Assembly: GCA_024277615.1 (NCBI GenBank) | Contig: JAJRUW010000001.1 | Span: 1 to 60,092 of the forward strand | Direction of reading: 5' to 3' | DNA from: Fidelibacterota bacterium | GTDB taxonomy: Bacteria > Fidelibacterota > Marinisomatia > SCGC-AAA003-L08 > JACNLC01 | Length of the DNA stretch: 60,092 nt | Shown here: positions 25,694 to 34,867 of the stretch, one piece after another | How the letters are laid out: every line of letters begins with the position of its first letter | How positions within the stretch are numbered: position 1 is the stretch's first letter | Notes under the pieces: generated by a model | Databases searched by the model: none | What the model saw: only the letters and a program-made list of their open reading frames with translations | What the model was told of the DNA's origin: nothing | Made by a program: the position numbers and the translations under genes

Positions 25694-28600
25694 CTACCAT
25701 AACCGGGATAACTTTCCGCCCGTCGATTTGAGCCTGATGTCTTTGAGATCCGGATTTTTCACATTGATCAGTAACCTGAAGCCGCTGCCGGCTCCGGAAG
25801 GCCACCACTGGAAACGGAATTCCCAGCAATGCAGCTCCCGGTACAGGTCAAATGAATGATTGACCATTTCATTGCTGTTCAGATCAATTCGCGCGCTGTA
25901 ATCCAGGCTCCATTCGCGGGTCAGGTTGACGCCCAGTTTAACATTTACCCAGAAAGTTTTGTCATCTATTACCTCATTGCCGGATACTCTTTTCGTGAGA
26001 GAGTAGCGTGCTGAAAAATTTGCCTTCCAGAGTGTATTATTCCCGAGTTTTGGTATGGGTTTATCCAGACGGTCCGTGTAAAGATCATTGATATCGTCCT
26101 CAACCGAGACAGTATCAGCTACGGCTGCCCGACCTGAAGAGAAACGCCCCCCTGAAAACTGGAAACCCGTACCGGCGCTGAGGCTGGTCAGGCGTGGAAA
26201 AGGATTGAATTCATCCACCCGTTTATACTCGTAAATCGAAGTGTCCGGATCGTTAGAGACATTCAGTAATTTCAAACGGTACGGATCATGTGTCATCGTG
26301 ATGTCAAGACTGAGGCCGCCCGGGATAGAAGCCCGCAGGGACGAGCCGATGGCAGCAAATTTCAGGCTGTCGGCGGAAGCATTATAGCTCGAATTGAGCC
26401 GCCAGGTCAGTATGTTAAGCTTTTTGTAATTTTTTTCATCTACCTGTACTTTGGCCTGAAATTCATTGTTGAGATCGAACCCGATGGATTTGGATTCCCT
26501 GCTTGAAGTAGACCCTGCGGTTGAGCCGGCGAAACGGTCAAATTTATCTCCGGCCGCATCCTGCTGGAAATAGTCCGGTTCATATCCCAAAACAGATTTT
26601 GAAAAGTCCGGAGTCCAACTGAAACTGATGGTGGGCGTTATGACATGTCTAATGGCCCGTAGTTTTCCGATTTCGGCGGGGAATACGCCATAAATCTTAG
26701 TGTTGGCGGAAATTGAGAGCGAACCGGTATGTCGTGGTCTAAACTTTTCAACTTCATTGTAAACCACGGCGCCGGTTTCATTGGTTTTGAAAAATCCTGC
26801 AGAATCCAATTGCGCCTCCCGGTATTTGAACACCCAGTCTTCAGCATAACGCAGACTGGGATTCACCGTAAGCCAGCCGAATAAGGTCTGAGGGGAAGAT
26901 AACCCCATACTGTGACGGATTCCGGTGAGCTTGTCATAATTTCGATGGTCCTGCCAGGTTGAATCCGAAGCAGCCACCAAATTAACTTTTTGCGTAGTGT
27001 TCAGGGTACTGGTACCGCTCCAGTAAATTCCGTGATACCAACGCGATTTTTTCCCATTCCCGAAAAGCTGACTCTGTCCGTGACGGAAGGTAATTCCCGG
27101 GACTTTACGGGTTCTTTCCACGTAAAGCCCGCCGGCGGATTTCCCCAATTCATCCGGACGTTTGACAGCCGCCAGCAGGTCGTAACTTTCGGCCAGGTTC
27201 ACAGACAGAGAATTTTTCGTTCCCGGCCAGGTTTTGGAGTAATTTGCCCGTGATTCCATGCGCTGGTCTAACCGGGTTGAAAGATCCCAGCCAAAGTCCT
27301 GATTGATAGTGTTGTTGGAAACATAGTTGGCGGAAATGCTGATACGCTGGGTCGGATCAATGGTCTGATTGTGTGTCCAGTTGAGTTTGTACTGCTGATT
27401 GACTTGTTTTGTGAAGAGGTCGGCTATGTCATTACCGACAATTTCACGATATAGTGTCGTCGTCAAACTGCCATTGAATCGATAGCGTAATTTGTAATTG
27501 AAATATCCATTCAGGTCAATCCCCTTTTTGTCTCTGAAATTCAGGCGCATTTTCCAATCCATATAATCATTCGGTGCCCAGTAATAGCCCAGCCCCTCGA
27601 AAAAGGTTCCGTCTCTTGGACGGGTGCCGAAATTCGGCATAATCCAGCCGCTGTGACGACCGCCGCCCTTGTTGGGAAAAACGGCAAAGGGGACTCCAAA
27701 AACCGGCAGATCGTAAATGAACAGGATCAGGGGTTTGGCAATCACCCTGTCGTCCGGAATCATCTTCATCTCCTTACTGCTGAAGTAAAAATGGGCCGGT
27801 TCCAAGTCACAAGTGCTGTACCTGCTGTCAGTTACGTGATAAATATCGGGATCATCCCGATAGACTTCCTTGCCGGAATAATTTCCTTCGTTAAAGCGGG
27901 TTTTCCCTTTTACAACACGCCCGTGCTTTGTGAGGAGATTGAATTCCATGAATTTTCCGGACATAGGTTCATTCCCAATGGAGGTGATGGTAGGCGGGAT
28001 ATCCTCCCAGGTATTGGCTGTAAGGATATTTTTATTCCAGTCGGCGCGGATGTCACCTGCCGTGAGTTCCATGCCCTCATAAGCCACACTGGCTTTGCGC
28101 TGTAAAAAGGTAGTCTCCTCATTTACATGATAATCCAGATATTCCGCCTTGTAAACGATCTCATCATCCACCGGTGAGTTATTACCTTCAGGAATGAATT
28201 TTCCCCGTCCGCCTCCGTAAACCCGGATGCGATCCATCTCACCATCATCAAAGGAAACGATGATTGTATCTCCTGTGGCGATATTAACCCCCTGTAAAAC
28301 CGTATCCTGAACGACGTGATATTCGGTCGTTGCCATTTTCATCAGTGTCAGAACGGAAAGCCGGTCTTCTTCAAATTCTGCAGTCAGACGACTAGCCGAC
28401 ATGGTGTCACGAAAATTTTTCAGCGGATTCGGACCGGGCTGGGTCCTGGCATTAAAGTCACTATAGGCATAAGCCGTACCGCCAACTTCCAAATGCCGGA
28501 TGACAGTATCGGCATATTGAATGCTTATATTTTCACCGGTCATTCCTTTATCAGGGCTCGTCACTGAACATTCCCGCTTGAGGACCAGCAGCTGCTGATC

Positions 28601-29179
28601 GTCGTCATAACTGATCTCGGCAGCGGCTATGATGCGGTTTCCGTCAACTACCAGTGTGTTGCCCCGGGCATCGAAAGAGGAGCCCCTGATACCGGAGGTC
28701 TTTTTATAAGTAAAAGAATCCGTGGTGACTCTGCGGCCGGGCTGTATCATCGTCACATTGCTGAAGGCACGGCCGGAATCGAGCTCCGTCCAGTAATTCA
28801 ATGAATCGCAGGTGATGGTTTGTCGGGCCTGTTTGAAAACCACAGCACCCCGGGCTTTCAGGAGTCCGCTGGTATTGTAATAAACTAGGGTTTGACAACT
28901 CAGAGTATCCTCAACATCGGTCATTTTCACAAAACCGTTGAGATGCATTTCATCGCCTTTTTCGAAATAGGTTGCCTCATCAGTATAGAGGGACATGGTG
29001 CCCTTACCGAAGATGACATTACCCTGAAAACGCTGCACAACCAGACTGTCTTTCGTTGAATATGTAAAAACATCGGCACTGATAATTTTCAGACGTTTAT
29101 CCTGAGTTCCGGGATTGTCGGCGGCCATCAGCAAAGCCAGACAAAACAGCAGGAACCTGAATGCTTTCCAGTGCATCAT
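25694..29179 (-). CDS. lptD: LPS-assembly protein LptD-like outer-membrane protein
   Basis: A 1161-residue protein with a signal peptide (about 1-20). An OstA/LptA-like periplasmic domain of short repeated strands follows (SADVFTYSTKDSLVVQRFQG, then TDEATYFEKGDEM). The large C-terminal region begins around residue 470 (GYYWAPNDYMDWKMRLNFRDKKG) and consists of alternating beta strands typical of an LptD barrel. The FCB-group form is longer than the E. coli protein (784 residues). Its role is to insert lipopolysaccharide into the outer leaflet. It overlaps the end of rarA by four bases (ATGA on the minus strand), so the two are co-translated. Confidence 0.88.
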   Translation of the reverse strand: MMHWKAFRFLLFCLALLMAADNPGTQDKRLKIISADVFTYSTKDSLVVQRFQGNVIFGKGTMSLYTDEATYFEKGDEMHLNGFVKMTDVEDTLSCQTLVYYNTSGLLKARGAVVFKQARQTITCDSLNYWTELDSGRAFSNVTMIQPGRRVTTDSFTYKKTSGIRGSSFDARGNTLVVDGNRIIAAAEISYDDDQQLLVLKRECSVTSPDKGMTGENISIQYADTVIRHLEVGGTAYAYSDFNARTQPGPNPLKNFRDTMSASRLTAEFEEDRLSVLTLMKMATTEYHVVQDTVLQGVNIATGDTIIVSFDDGEMDRIRVYGGGRGKFIPEGNNSPVDDEIVYKAEYLDYHVNEETTFLQRKASVAYEGMELTAGDIRADWNKNILTANTWEDIPPTITSIGNEPMSGKFMEFNLLTKHGRVVKGKTRFNEGNYSGKEVYRDDPDIYHVTDSRYSTCDLEPAHFYFSSKEMKMIPDDRVIAKPLILFIYDLPVFGVPFAVFPNKGGGRHSGWIMPNFGTRPRDGTFFEGLGYYWAPNDYMDWKMRLNFRDKKGIDLNGYFNYKLRYRFNGSLTTTLYREIVGNDIADLFTKQVNQQYKLNWTHNQTIDPTQRISISANYVSNNTINQDFGWDLSTRLDQRMESRANYSKTWPGTKNSLSVNLAESYDLLAAVKRPDELGKSAGGLYVERTRKVPGITFRHGQSQLFGNGKKSRWYHGIYWSGTSTLNTTQKVNLVAASDSTWQDHRNYDKLTGIRHSMGLSSPQTLFGWLTVNPSLRYAEDWVFKYREAQLDSAGFFKTNETGAVVYNEVEKFRPRHTGSLSISANTKIYGVFPAEIGKLRAIRHVITPTISFSWTPDFSKSVLGYEPDYFQQDAAGDKFDRFAGSTAGSTSSRESKSIGFDLNNEFQAKVQVDEKNYKKLNILTWRLNSSYNASADSLKFAAIGSSLRASIPGGLSLDITMTHDPYRLKLLNVSNDPDTSIYEYKRVDEFNPFPRLTSLSAGTGFQFSGGRFSSGRAAVADTVSVEDDINDLYTDRLDKPIPKLGNNTLWKANFSARYSLTKRVSGNEVIDDKTFWVNVKLGVNLTREWSLDYSARIDLNSNEMVNHSFDLYRELHCWEFRFQWWPSGAGSGFRLLINVKNPDLKDIRLKSTGGKLSRLW

Positions 29180-30492
29180 TTAAAGCGGTCTTTCCACAGT
29201 ATGGCGAGTCTTTCTTTCAGGAATTTTTCACGGCCCTGGTCCGTGGGTTTGTAAAAGGACGGTGGATTTTCAAGATCATCAGGGAAATAATTTTCTTTTA
29301 CAAAATGTTCTTTGTGGGAATGGGGATAATTATAATTTTTGCCATACCCCATGGATTTCATGAATTTTGTTGGAGCATTGCGCAACTGAAGGGGTACTGC
29401 ACCGCTGCCTCTTTTCCCGATAAATTCTTTGGCTTTTAGCAGTGCCGAGTGGGCCGCATTGCTTTTAGGAGCACTTGCCAGATAAGTGGTAACCTGCGCC
29501 AGCACGATGTCGCTTTCAGGCGGGCCGACGGCATGAACCGTCTGCATACAGGCATTGGTCAGCACCAGAGCGTAAGGATCTGCATTACCTATGTCTTCAG
29601 AAGCGAGGATGATAAGGCGTCGGGCAATGAATTCGGGTTTTTCTCCCCCGATGAGCATTATGGCCAGCCAGTAAATGGCTGCATCCGGATCTGAACCACG
29701 AACGGATTTAATAAAAGCGGAGATGGTGTCATAATGGTAATCTCCGGTTTTGTCGTACAGGGCTGTTTTGCTTTGCAGGGCTTCCCGGATGTCATCTTCC
29801 CTCAGAACGACGGGAACCTCCCCCGAAGCATGCAACGAGATTGCCAGTTCAAGCGTATTCAGCATTTTCCGGACATCTCCGCCGCAGGTGTTTAACAGCA
29901 TGGTTTCCACCTTTTCACACAATTCTACTTTGAGCCGGGATAGGAGGATGTCTTCTTCGATGGCCCGGTATAGAATTGTGTGCAGTTCCGGCAAACTATA
30001 GGCTTCCAGTGTGATGACTTTACAGCGTGAAAGCAGAGGTGAGATGATTTCAAACGAGGGATTCTCGGTGGTGGCACCGATGAGGATTACCGTGCCGTTT
30101 TCCACGCCATGCAACAGAGCATCCTGCTGCGATTTACTGAATCGGTGAATTTCGTCGATAAACAGGAGCGTACGCCGCCCTCCCGTCAGAGCGCTTTTAC
30201 CCTTTTCTAAAATCTCCCGTACGCGTTTTACCCCTGCAGACACGGCGGATATTTCAAAATATTCCGCCTTGAAAGCTCTGGCTAAAAGTTTGGCAAGCGT
30301 GGTTTTCCCGCTTCCCGGGGGGCCCCAGAAGATCAGTGAAAAGGGGGTCCCGTTCCGGATAGCCCGCTTTAACAGACTGTTTTCTCCCAGCAGATGGTGC
30401 TGCCCGACGAATTCCGTCAAATCCGCAGGCCGAACCCGCTCCGCCAGAGGTGGTAGATTGTTATTCAGTAAAGATGTCTGTTGCCCGGTCAT
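29176..30492 (-). CDS. rarA: Replication-associated recombination ATPase RarA/MgsA
   Basis: An AAA+ clamp-loader-like ATPase acting at stalled replication forks. The 438 residues contain Walker A GPPGSGKTTLAKLL, Walker B LLFIDEIHRFSKSQQDALLH and the sensor GATTENPSFEI. The family-specific C-terminal tetramerisation part is also present (RRLIILASEDIGNADPYALV, then GYGKNYNYPHSH). Length and order match the family. On the minus strand it is followed directly, with a four-base overlap, by lptD. Confidence 0.95.
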   Translation of the reverse strand: MTGQQTSLLNNNLPPLAERVRPADLTEFVGQHHLLGENSLLKRAIRNGTPFSLIFWGPPGSGKTTLAKLLARAFKAEYFEISAVSAGVKRVREILEKGKSALTGGRRTLLFIDEIHRFSKSQQDALLHGVENGTVILIGATTENPSFEIISPLLSRCKVITLEAYSLPELHTILYRAIEEDILLSRLKVELCEKVETMLLNTCGGDVRKMLNTLELAISLHASGEVPVVLREDDIREALQSKTALYDKTGDYHYDTISAFIKSVRGSDPDAAIYWLAIMLIGGEKPEFIARRLIILASEDIGNADPYALVLTNACMQTVHAVGPPESDIVLAQVTTYLASAPKSNAAHSALLKAKEFIGKRGSGAVPLQLRNAPTKFMKSMGYGKNYNYPHSHKEHFVKENYFPDDLENPPSFYKPTDQGREKFLKERLAILWKDRFK

Positions 30493-30822
30493 TCAAATGG
30501 TTCAGATTATGCATTTTGGTTAAAGAAAAATTACAGGGTTCAAAAGGCTCCACCAAAGCGTGAAATGTACGCTGTATGTAATAGAAGTTTATCCGTTCCT
30601 GCATAACAGGCTTCCCACGGAGCCAAATGAAGCCCAATTACCGGTATCTCATTACGAAAGATCGATATTTGATAAGTGTTTTGGATTTTACCACCAGACA
30701 GATACCAAATCTCCCCTTGTGATTCAGCCGGTTCCAAGCCGCCGCAAGTTATTCCCCGGGCGAAATTTTGTTGTGGATTCTTCATTGTCCAATCAGGAGA
30801 TAAAGAATTAACTTTGAGGCCT

Positions 30823-32388
30823 ATGAAAAAAATAAAATATCTTGTTTTGACGCTCGTAATTGTCGTTCTGGTGTACGGATTCAAATCGGATCAGTCCCGC
30901 GATGTCTTTCGCAAAATGAAGACTTTCAGTCAGCTGATCAGCCTGGTTCAGCAGAACTACGTTGAAGAACCTGATATGGATGACCTCATGGAGGGAGCCA
31001 TGATCGGTTTACTGGACAGGCTGGATCCTCATTCCACATATATCACTACGGACCAGCTCGAGAATATACAGGAACAATTCGACGGAAAATTTGAAGGAAT
31101 CGGGATAGAGTTCGCCATTCTCGACAATTATATCACGGTTATCTCTCCCATTCCGGGAACCCCTTCAGATCGCGCAGGGTTGCAGTCCGGTGACAAAATT
31201 GTCAAGATCAACGGTGAATCGGCCTACAAGATCACGCAGGAAGAAGTCATTAAAAAGCTCAGAGGTCCCAAAGGTTCGAGAGTAGAAATATCCGTCCGGC
31301 GCATCGGTGTGGATGAACCTTTCGAAGTCATACTGATCCGGGATGAGATCCCCATAGTAAGTGTATTGGCAGACTTCATGATCGATGATAAGACCGGCTA
31401 TGTTAAGGTCAATCGCTTTGCCCGTACAACTGCCCAGGAGGTTGAAGAAGCATTAAACGACCTTGAAGGTGAAGGCATGAAGCAACTGGTTCTCGACTTG
31501 CGAAACAATGGCGGCGGGCTGCTTGACCAGGCTGTCAACATTGTAGATCTTTTCATTTCCTCACGGGATACTATCGTCTATACGCTTGGACGCCTGAAAG
31601 ATTCCAATGAAGTCCACCGGGCACATGTTTGGGGTACGCATAAAAAATATCCCATCATCGTACTGATTAACCGGGGTTCAGCCAGCGCCAGTGAGATTGT
31701 CACGGGCGCCCTGCAGGATTTGGACAGAGCATATATTGTCGGTGAAACAAGCTTCGGTAAAGGTCTGGTGCAGCGGCAGTATTCTTTATCAGATGGCTCG
31801 GCAGCCAGGATCACCATTGCCCGGTACTACACGCCAAGCGGAAGATTGATCCAGAGGCCCTATGATAAAGGCATTGAGGATTATTATTCCGAACTGGGTG
31901 AAGAAAACCGTGAAGCCAGTGATTCGACGTTGGCAGCGAGACCTCAGTTCACAACGAAGCACGGCAGGATCGTTTTCGGCGGCGGCGGTATCACGCCGGA
32001 CCTGTATTTTAAGCCGGATCAGAATCTTACGGAAAGTGCACGTAATGTACTCTGGAGTGCCGACCGGTTATTATTCAATTTTGCCGAAACACTGAAAGAT
32101 TCCATCAGGCAGGTATATCCCGACTTCAACTCCTTTTACGGTTCCTTTGTGATGGGTGAACAAGTCAGAAATTCCTTTTTCAACTGGTTGAAAACAGAGG
32201 ATGTTAAATTTACGAAGGAAGAGTTGGTACAGGACTGGGATTTTCTGTCAAACCGGATCACAGCCGAAATCGCCGGAGCCAACTGGGGTAAAAAATACCT
32301 GTATAAAACCATAATCGGTTCCGATCTTCAGGTACAGGAAGCCTTAAAGCATTTTAAGGAAGCGGAGGATCTCATTTCTGAAAAATGA
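30823..32388 (+). CDS. ctpA: S41-family C-terminal processing peptidase (CtpA)
   Basis: A periplasmic serine protease of 521 residues. The start is ATG 30823, which has GAGG eight bases upstream and places the membrane anchor (YLVLTLVIVVLVYGF) at the N-terminus; the open frame extends further upstream without support. A PDZ domain (EGIGIEFAILDNYITVISPI, then GDKIVKINGE) is followed by the S41 core: RNNGGGLLDQAV, the Ser loop GSASASEIV and the Lys in GETSFGKGLVQ of the Ser/Lys dyad. The C-terminal 150 residues extend beyond the core, as is common in FCB CtpA. It diverges from rarA over a 330-base gap in which I see no further supported gene. Confidence 0.92.
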   Translation: MKKIKYLVLTLVIVVLVYGFKSDQSRDVFRKMKTFSQLISLVQQNYVEEPDMDDLMEGAMIGLLDRLDPHSTYITTDQLENIQEQFDGKFEGIGIEFAILDNYITVISPIPGTPSDRAGLQSGDKIVKINGESAYKITQEEVIKKLRGPKGSRVEISVRRIGVDEPFEVILIRDEIPIVSVLADFMIDDKTGYVKVNRFARTTAQEVEEALNDLEGEGMKQLVLDLRNNGGGLLDQAVNIVDLFISSRDTIVYTLGRLKDSNEVHRAHVWGTHKKYPIIVLINRGSASASEIVTGALQDLDRAYIVGETSFGKGLVQRQYSLSDGSAARITIARYYTPSGRLIQRPYDKGIEDYYSELGEENREASDSTLAARPQFTTKHGRIVFGGGGITPDLYFKPDQNLTESARNVLWSADRLLFNFAETLKDSIRQVYPDFNSFYGSFVMGEQVRNSFFNWLKTEDVKFTKEELVQDWDFLSNRITAEIAGANWGKKYLYKTIIGSDLQVQEALKHFKEAEDLISEK

Positions 32389-32504
32389 GCGCAGCCAATT
32401 AGTTCTTGCCTCCATGCACTAAATATCGAGAGATTTGAGACAAGATTTTCACTAATAATTTGAATATTCATTATGGATAGATATAAGAAAGGAAAACATT
32501 ACTT

Positions 32505-33122
32505 ATGGTACAGCAGTTTCTAAACGGGGGTCCTTTCATGTGGCCCATTCTCATCGCGTTTCTGATCGGGCTGATCTTTGTGCTGGAACGCTTTGTGCAT
32601 CTGATCGCCGGGATGAGTACGGGCGAGGCCTTTGCGAACGATGTATCCGAGACGGTCATGTCTGAGGGTATTGATGCAGCCGTTACAAAATGTGAAAATG
32701 CCAAAGGTCCGGTAGCGAATATCCTGTTGAGTGCCCTCGAAAGAGCCCACAGGAGTGTTGAAGAGGCTGAAGATGCATTGGATAACGCCGGAGCTATCGA
32801 GATGGCTTCGATGGAAAAAAACATGAGCTGGATTTCTTTGATGATCACGACGGCACCGATGTTGGGTTTCCTTGGAACCGTTGTGGGTATGATCAAGGCT
32901 TTTAACGATATTAAAGCAGCTCAGGACATCTCACCGGCGGTGGTGGCAGACGGTATCTCCATTGCCTTACTGACAACGGCTTTTGGTCTGATTGTAGGTA
33001 TTTTCCTGCAGATCCTGCAAAACGGAGTAATGTACATTATTGATAACCGCATTGTGGTTCTGCAGAGAAGTATCTCGTCGCTGACCATCGCCTTAAGAGA
33101 AAAATTTCTCGCTGATAAGTAA
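32505..33122 (+). CDS. exbB: ExbB/TolQ-family proton channel
   Basis: A 205-residue inner-membrane protein of the MotA/TolQ/ExbB family with three hydrophobic segments (about 6-24, 103-125 and 145-168). The conserved core reads GFLGTVVGMIKAFNDI, then ISIALLTTAFGLIVGIF. It forms the proton channel that powers TonB-dependent outer-membrane transport. It heads a four-gene operon, exbB-exbD-exbD-tonB. Confidence 0.93.
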   Translation: MVQQFLNGGPFMWPILIAFLIGLIFVLERFVHLIAGMSTGEAFANDVSETVMSEGIDAAVTKCENAKGPVANILLSALERAHRSVEEAEDALDNAGAIEMASMEKNMSWISLMITTAPMLGFLGTVVGMIKAFNDIKAAQDISPAVVADGISIALLTTAFGLIVGIFLQILQNGVMYIIDNRIVVLQRSISSLTIALREKFLADK

Positions 33123-33140
33123 TCTGGGAAAGCCGAAACC

Positions 33141-33542
33141 ATGATCATTAAAGAACGCAGAGGACCGCAGGAAATACCATCCTCATCCATGGCGGATATC
33201 GCATTTCTGTTGTTAATCTTTTTTCTGCTGACGACCACCATGTCCATGGATAAAGGCATTAATATTGTCCTGCCGCCTCCCGGACAGGAAGAGATAGAGA
33301 TTCCGAAAGAAAATATCACAAATATCCTGATCAATCAGGCCGGAAAAGTACTGCTTGATAATAAACCTTTCAAGATCAGGGATATTGCCGGATTTGCCGA
33401 AAGAGCCATCGCCCGCAATAAAAATATGATATTTTCCGTTCAGCCCCATCCCAAGACCAAATATGATGTTTATGTACAGGTTCTGGATCAGCTGAAAATG
33501 GCCAAAGCAAAGAAAATCTCTATTGCAAATCCAACGGAATAG
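33141..33542 (+). CDS. exbD: ExbD/TolR-family protein (first copy)
   Basis: A 133-residue protein with a single N-terminal membrane helix holding the proton-carrying Asp in SSMADIAFLLLIFFLLTTTM. The periplasmic domain of about 90 residues follows. Partner of ExbB in the channel complex. It starts 18 bases after exbB and lies five bases before the second exbD. Confidence 0.92.
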   Translation: MIIKERRGPQEIPSSSMADIAFLLLIFFLLTTTMSMDKGINIVLPPPGQEEIEIPKENITNILINQAGKVLLDNKPFKIRDIAGFAERAIARNKNMIFSVQPHPKTKYDVYVQVLDQLKMAKAKKISIANPTE

Positions 33543-33547
33543 AACTC

Positions 33548-33970
33548 ATGAAATTAGAACGAAAAACCCGCTCAAAAGTTGAGATTCCCACAGCGTCTAT
33601 GCCAGACATTATCTTCATGCTGCTCATTTTCTTTATGGTCACAACGGTAATGCGGGAATATGACGGGCTGGATGTTCTCCTTCCACGGGCTCAGGAAATC
33701 CAGAAACTTGAGAGCAAGCGTGAAATCACGCATGTATGGGCCCGGAAAGACGGGGTGGTCTCGATTAATGATCACGTTGTACCGGTGAAAAAGATGCGTC
33801 AGCTATTCTATGCAGAATTAGTGAAGAAGAAGGGAAAGATGACAGTTTCCATGGAGGCGGACAAAGATGCTCCCATGAAATTGATCTCCGATATTCATAC
33901 TGAAATGCGAGAAGTAAATGCCTTAAGATTGAGTTATGCCACCCTTAGAAAAGGAGGAAATAATCAATGA
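33548..33970 (+). CDS. exbD: ExbD/TolR-family protein (second copy)
   Basis: A 140-residue paralogue of the preceding gene with the same helix motif (TASMPDIIFMLLIFFMVTTV), including the essential Asp. The periplasmic domain has diverged from copy one. Two ExbD genes next to each other are common in Bacteroidota and relatives, where both may enter one complex. Its stop overlaps the tonB ATG by four bases. Confidence 0.92.
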   Translation: MKLERKTRSKVEIPTASMPDIIFMLLIFFMVTTVMREYDGLDVLLPRAQEIQKLESKREITHVWARKDGVVSINDHVVPVKKMRQLFYAELVKKKGKMTVSMEADKDAPMKLISDIHTEMREVNALRLSYATLRKGGNNQ

Positions 33971-34599
33971 GGATTGACCCGCTGATTGAAAAATATCCCG
34001 TCAGGGTACGCAGTATTGCGATCTATGTTATTTTTGGGATTTCACTGATCTTTTATGCCTTCCCCCGTCTGCTCGGTGAGGCAAAAAAAATTGATCAGAA
34101 CAACAATGATTTTGTCATTGAAAATGTTGATATTCCCGAAACTGAACAAATGAAAATCCCTGAACCCCCCTCAAGGCCGTCAATTCCTGTTGCCTCTGAT
34201 GATGAATTTCTGGATGAAGATCTGACAATTGAAGACACCGAATTTGATGACCTTGACGAATGGGATGCCCCCCCGCCGCCGCCTTCTGATGACGGCCCCA
34301 GAATTAAGTTCATTCCCTACGACGAACCCCCAATTCCCCGTACCAAGATCCGGCCCGTATATCCGGATATTGCACAGGAAGCCGGGATTGAAGGCAAAGT
34401 GATCGTGGATTTCTTCGTTGATGAAAATGGCGATGTGACCGATATTTATGTTTATCAGGGTATCCCCAATACAGGGTTGAATGAAGCCGCTATGGACGCC
34501 ATCCGGAAAACTAAATTCAAACCGGCCATGCAGCGGGACCGCAAAGTCGGTGTCTGGATTCGTCAGGCTATCAATTTCAGCTTGAGCGATACAAATTGA
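33967..34599 (+). CDS. tonB: TonB energy transducer
   Basis: A 210-residue TonB with a membrane helix at about 15-33. An acidic/proline-rich periplasmic spacer follows (about 50-110, with PEPPSRPSIPV and DAPPPPPSDD). The C-terminal TonB domain begins at about residue 118 (YPDIAQEAGIEGKVIVDFFV, then IRKTKFKPAMQRDRKVGVWI). It couples the ExbB/ExbD motor to outer-membrane receptors and completes the four-gene operon. A similar C-terminal domain, without the membrane helix, is encoded at 53000-53587. Confidence 0.92.
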   Translation: MRIDPLIEKYPVRVRSIAIYVIFGISLIFYAFPRLLGEAKKIDQNNNDFVIENVDIPETEQMKIPEPPSRPSIPVASDDEFLDEDLTIEDTEFDDLDEWDAPPPPPSDDGPRIKFIPYDEPPIPRTKIRPVYPDIAQEAGIEGKVIVDFFVDENGDVTDIYVYQGIPNTGLNEAAMDAIRKTKFKPAMQRDRKVGVWIRQAINFSLSDTN

Positions 34600-34662
34600 G
34601 CTGAATTCAGGTTCAATCCCCGGCACCCGATAAGGGCGTCTTTACCGAAATTGTGTAAATTC

Positions 34663-34696
34663 ATAGAACAATCCGGCCGAGGCCGGATTGTTCTAT
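34663..34696. terminator. Perfect 16-bp stem-loop after tonB
   Basis: Arms ATAGAACAATCCGGCC (34663-34678) and GGCCGGATTGTTCTAT (34681-34696) are exact inverted copies separated by two bases. A T-rich stretch follows. It lies 64 bases after the tonB stop and is a convincing operon terminator. Confidence 0.8.
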
Positions 34697-34867
34697 ATTA
34701 CGAGTTTTATTTTACCTGAAAAGCCGAATTCATCTGCCCTAAGTATTTACTGTAGTATCCTGTTTCTGATAGTGTTCTCAAATGTCACTCCTGTATTTTG
34801 GGGTGCATAATTTTTCAAAATTTTATTTTGCTGCCCCGTTCAAAATCCCATACCTTAGTGATTGTAT

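Noticed and set aside
30540-30884. Minus-strand open frame of 114 codons between rarA and ctpA
   Set aside because: It overlaps the ctpA start region, has no family likeness and no convincing ribosome site. It is probably chance.
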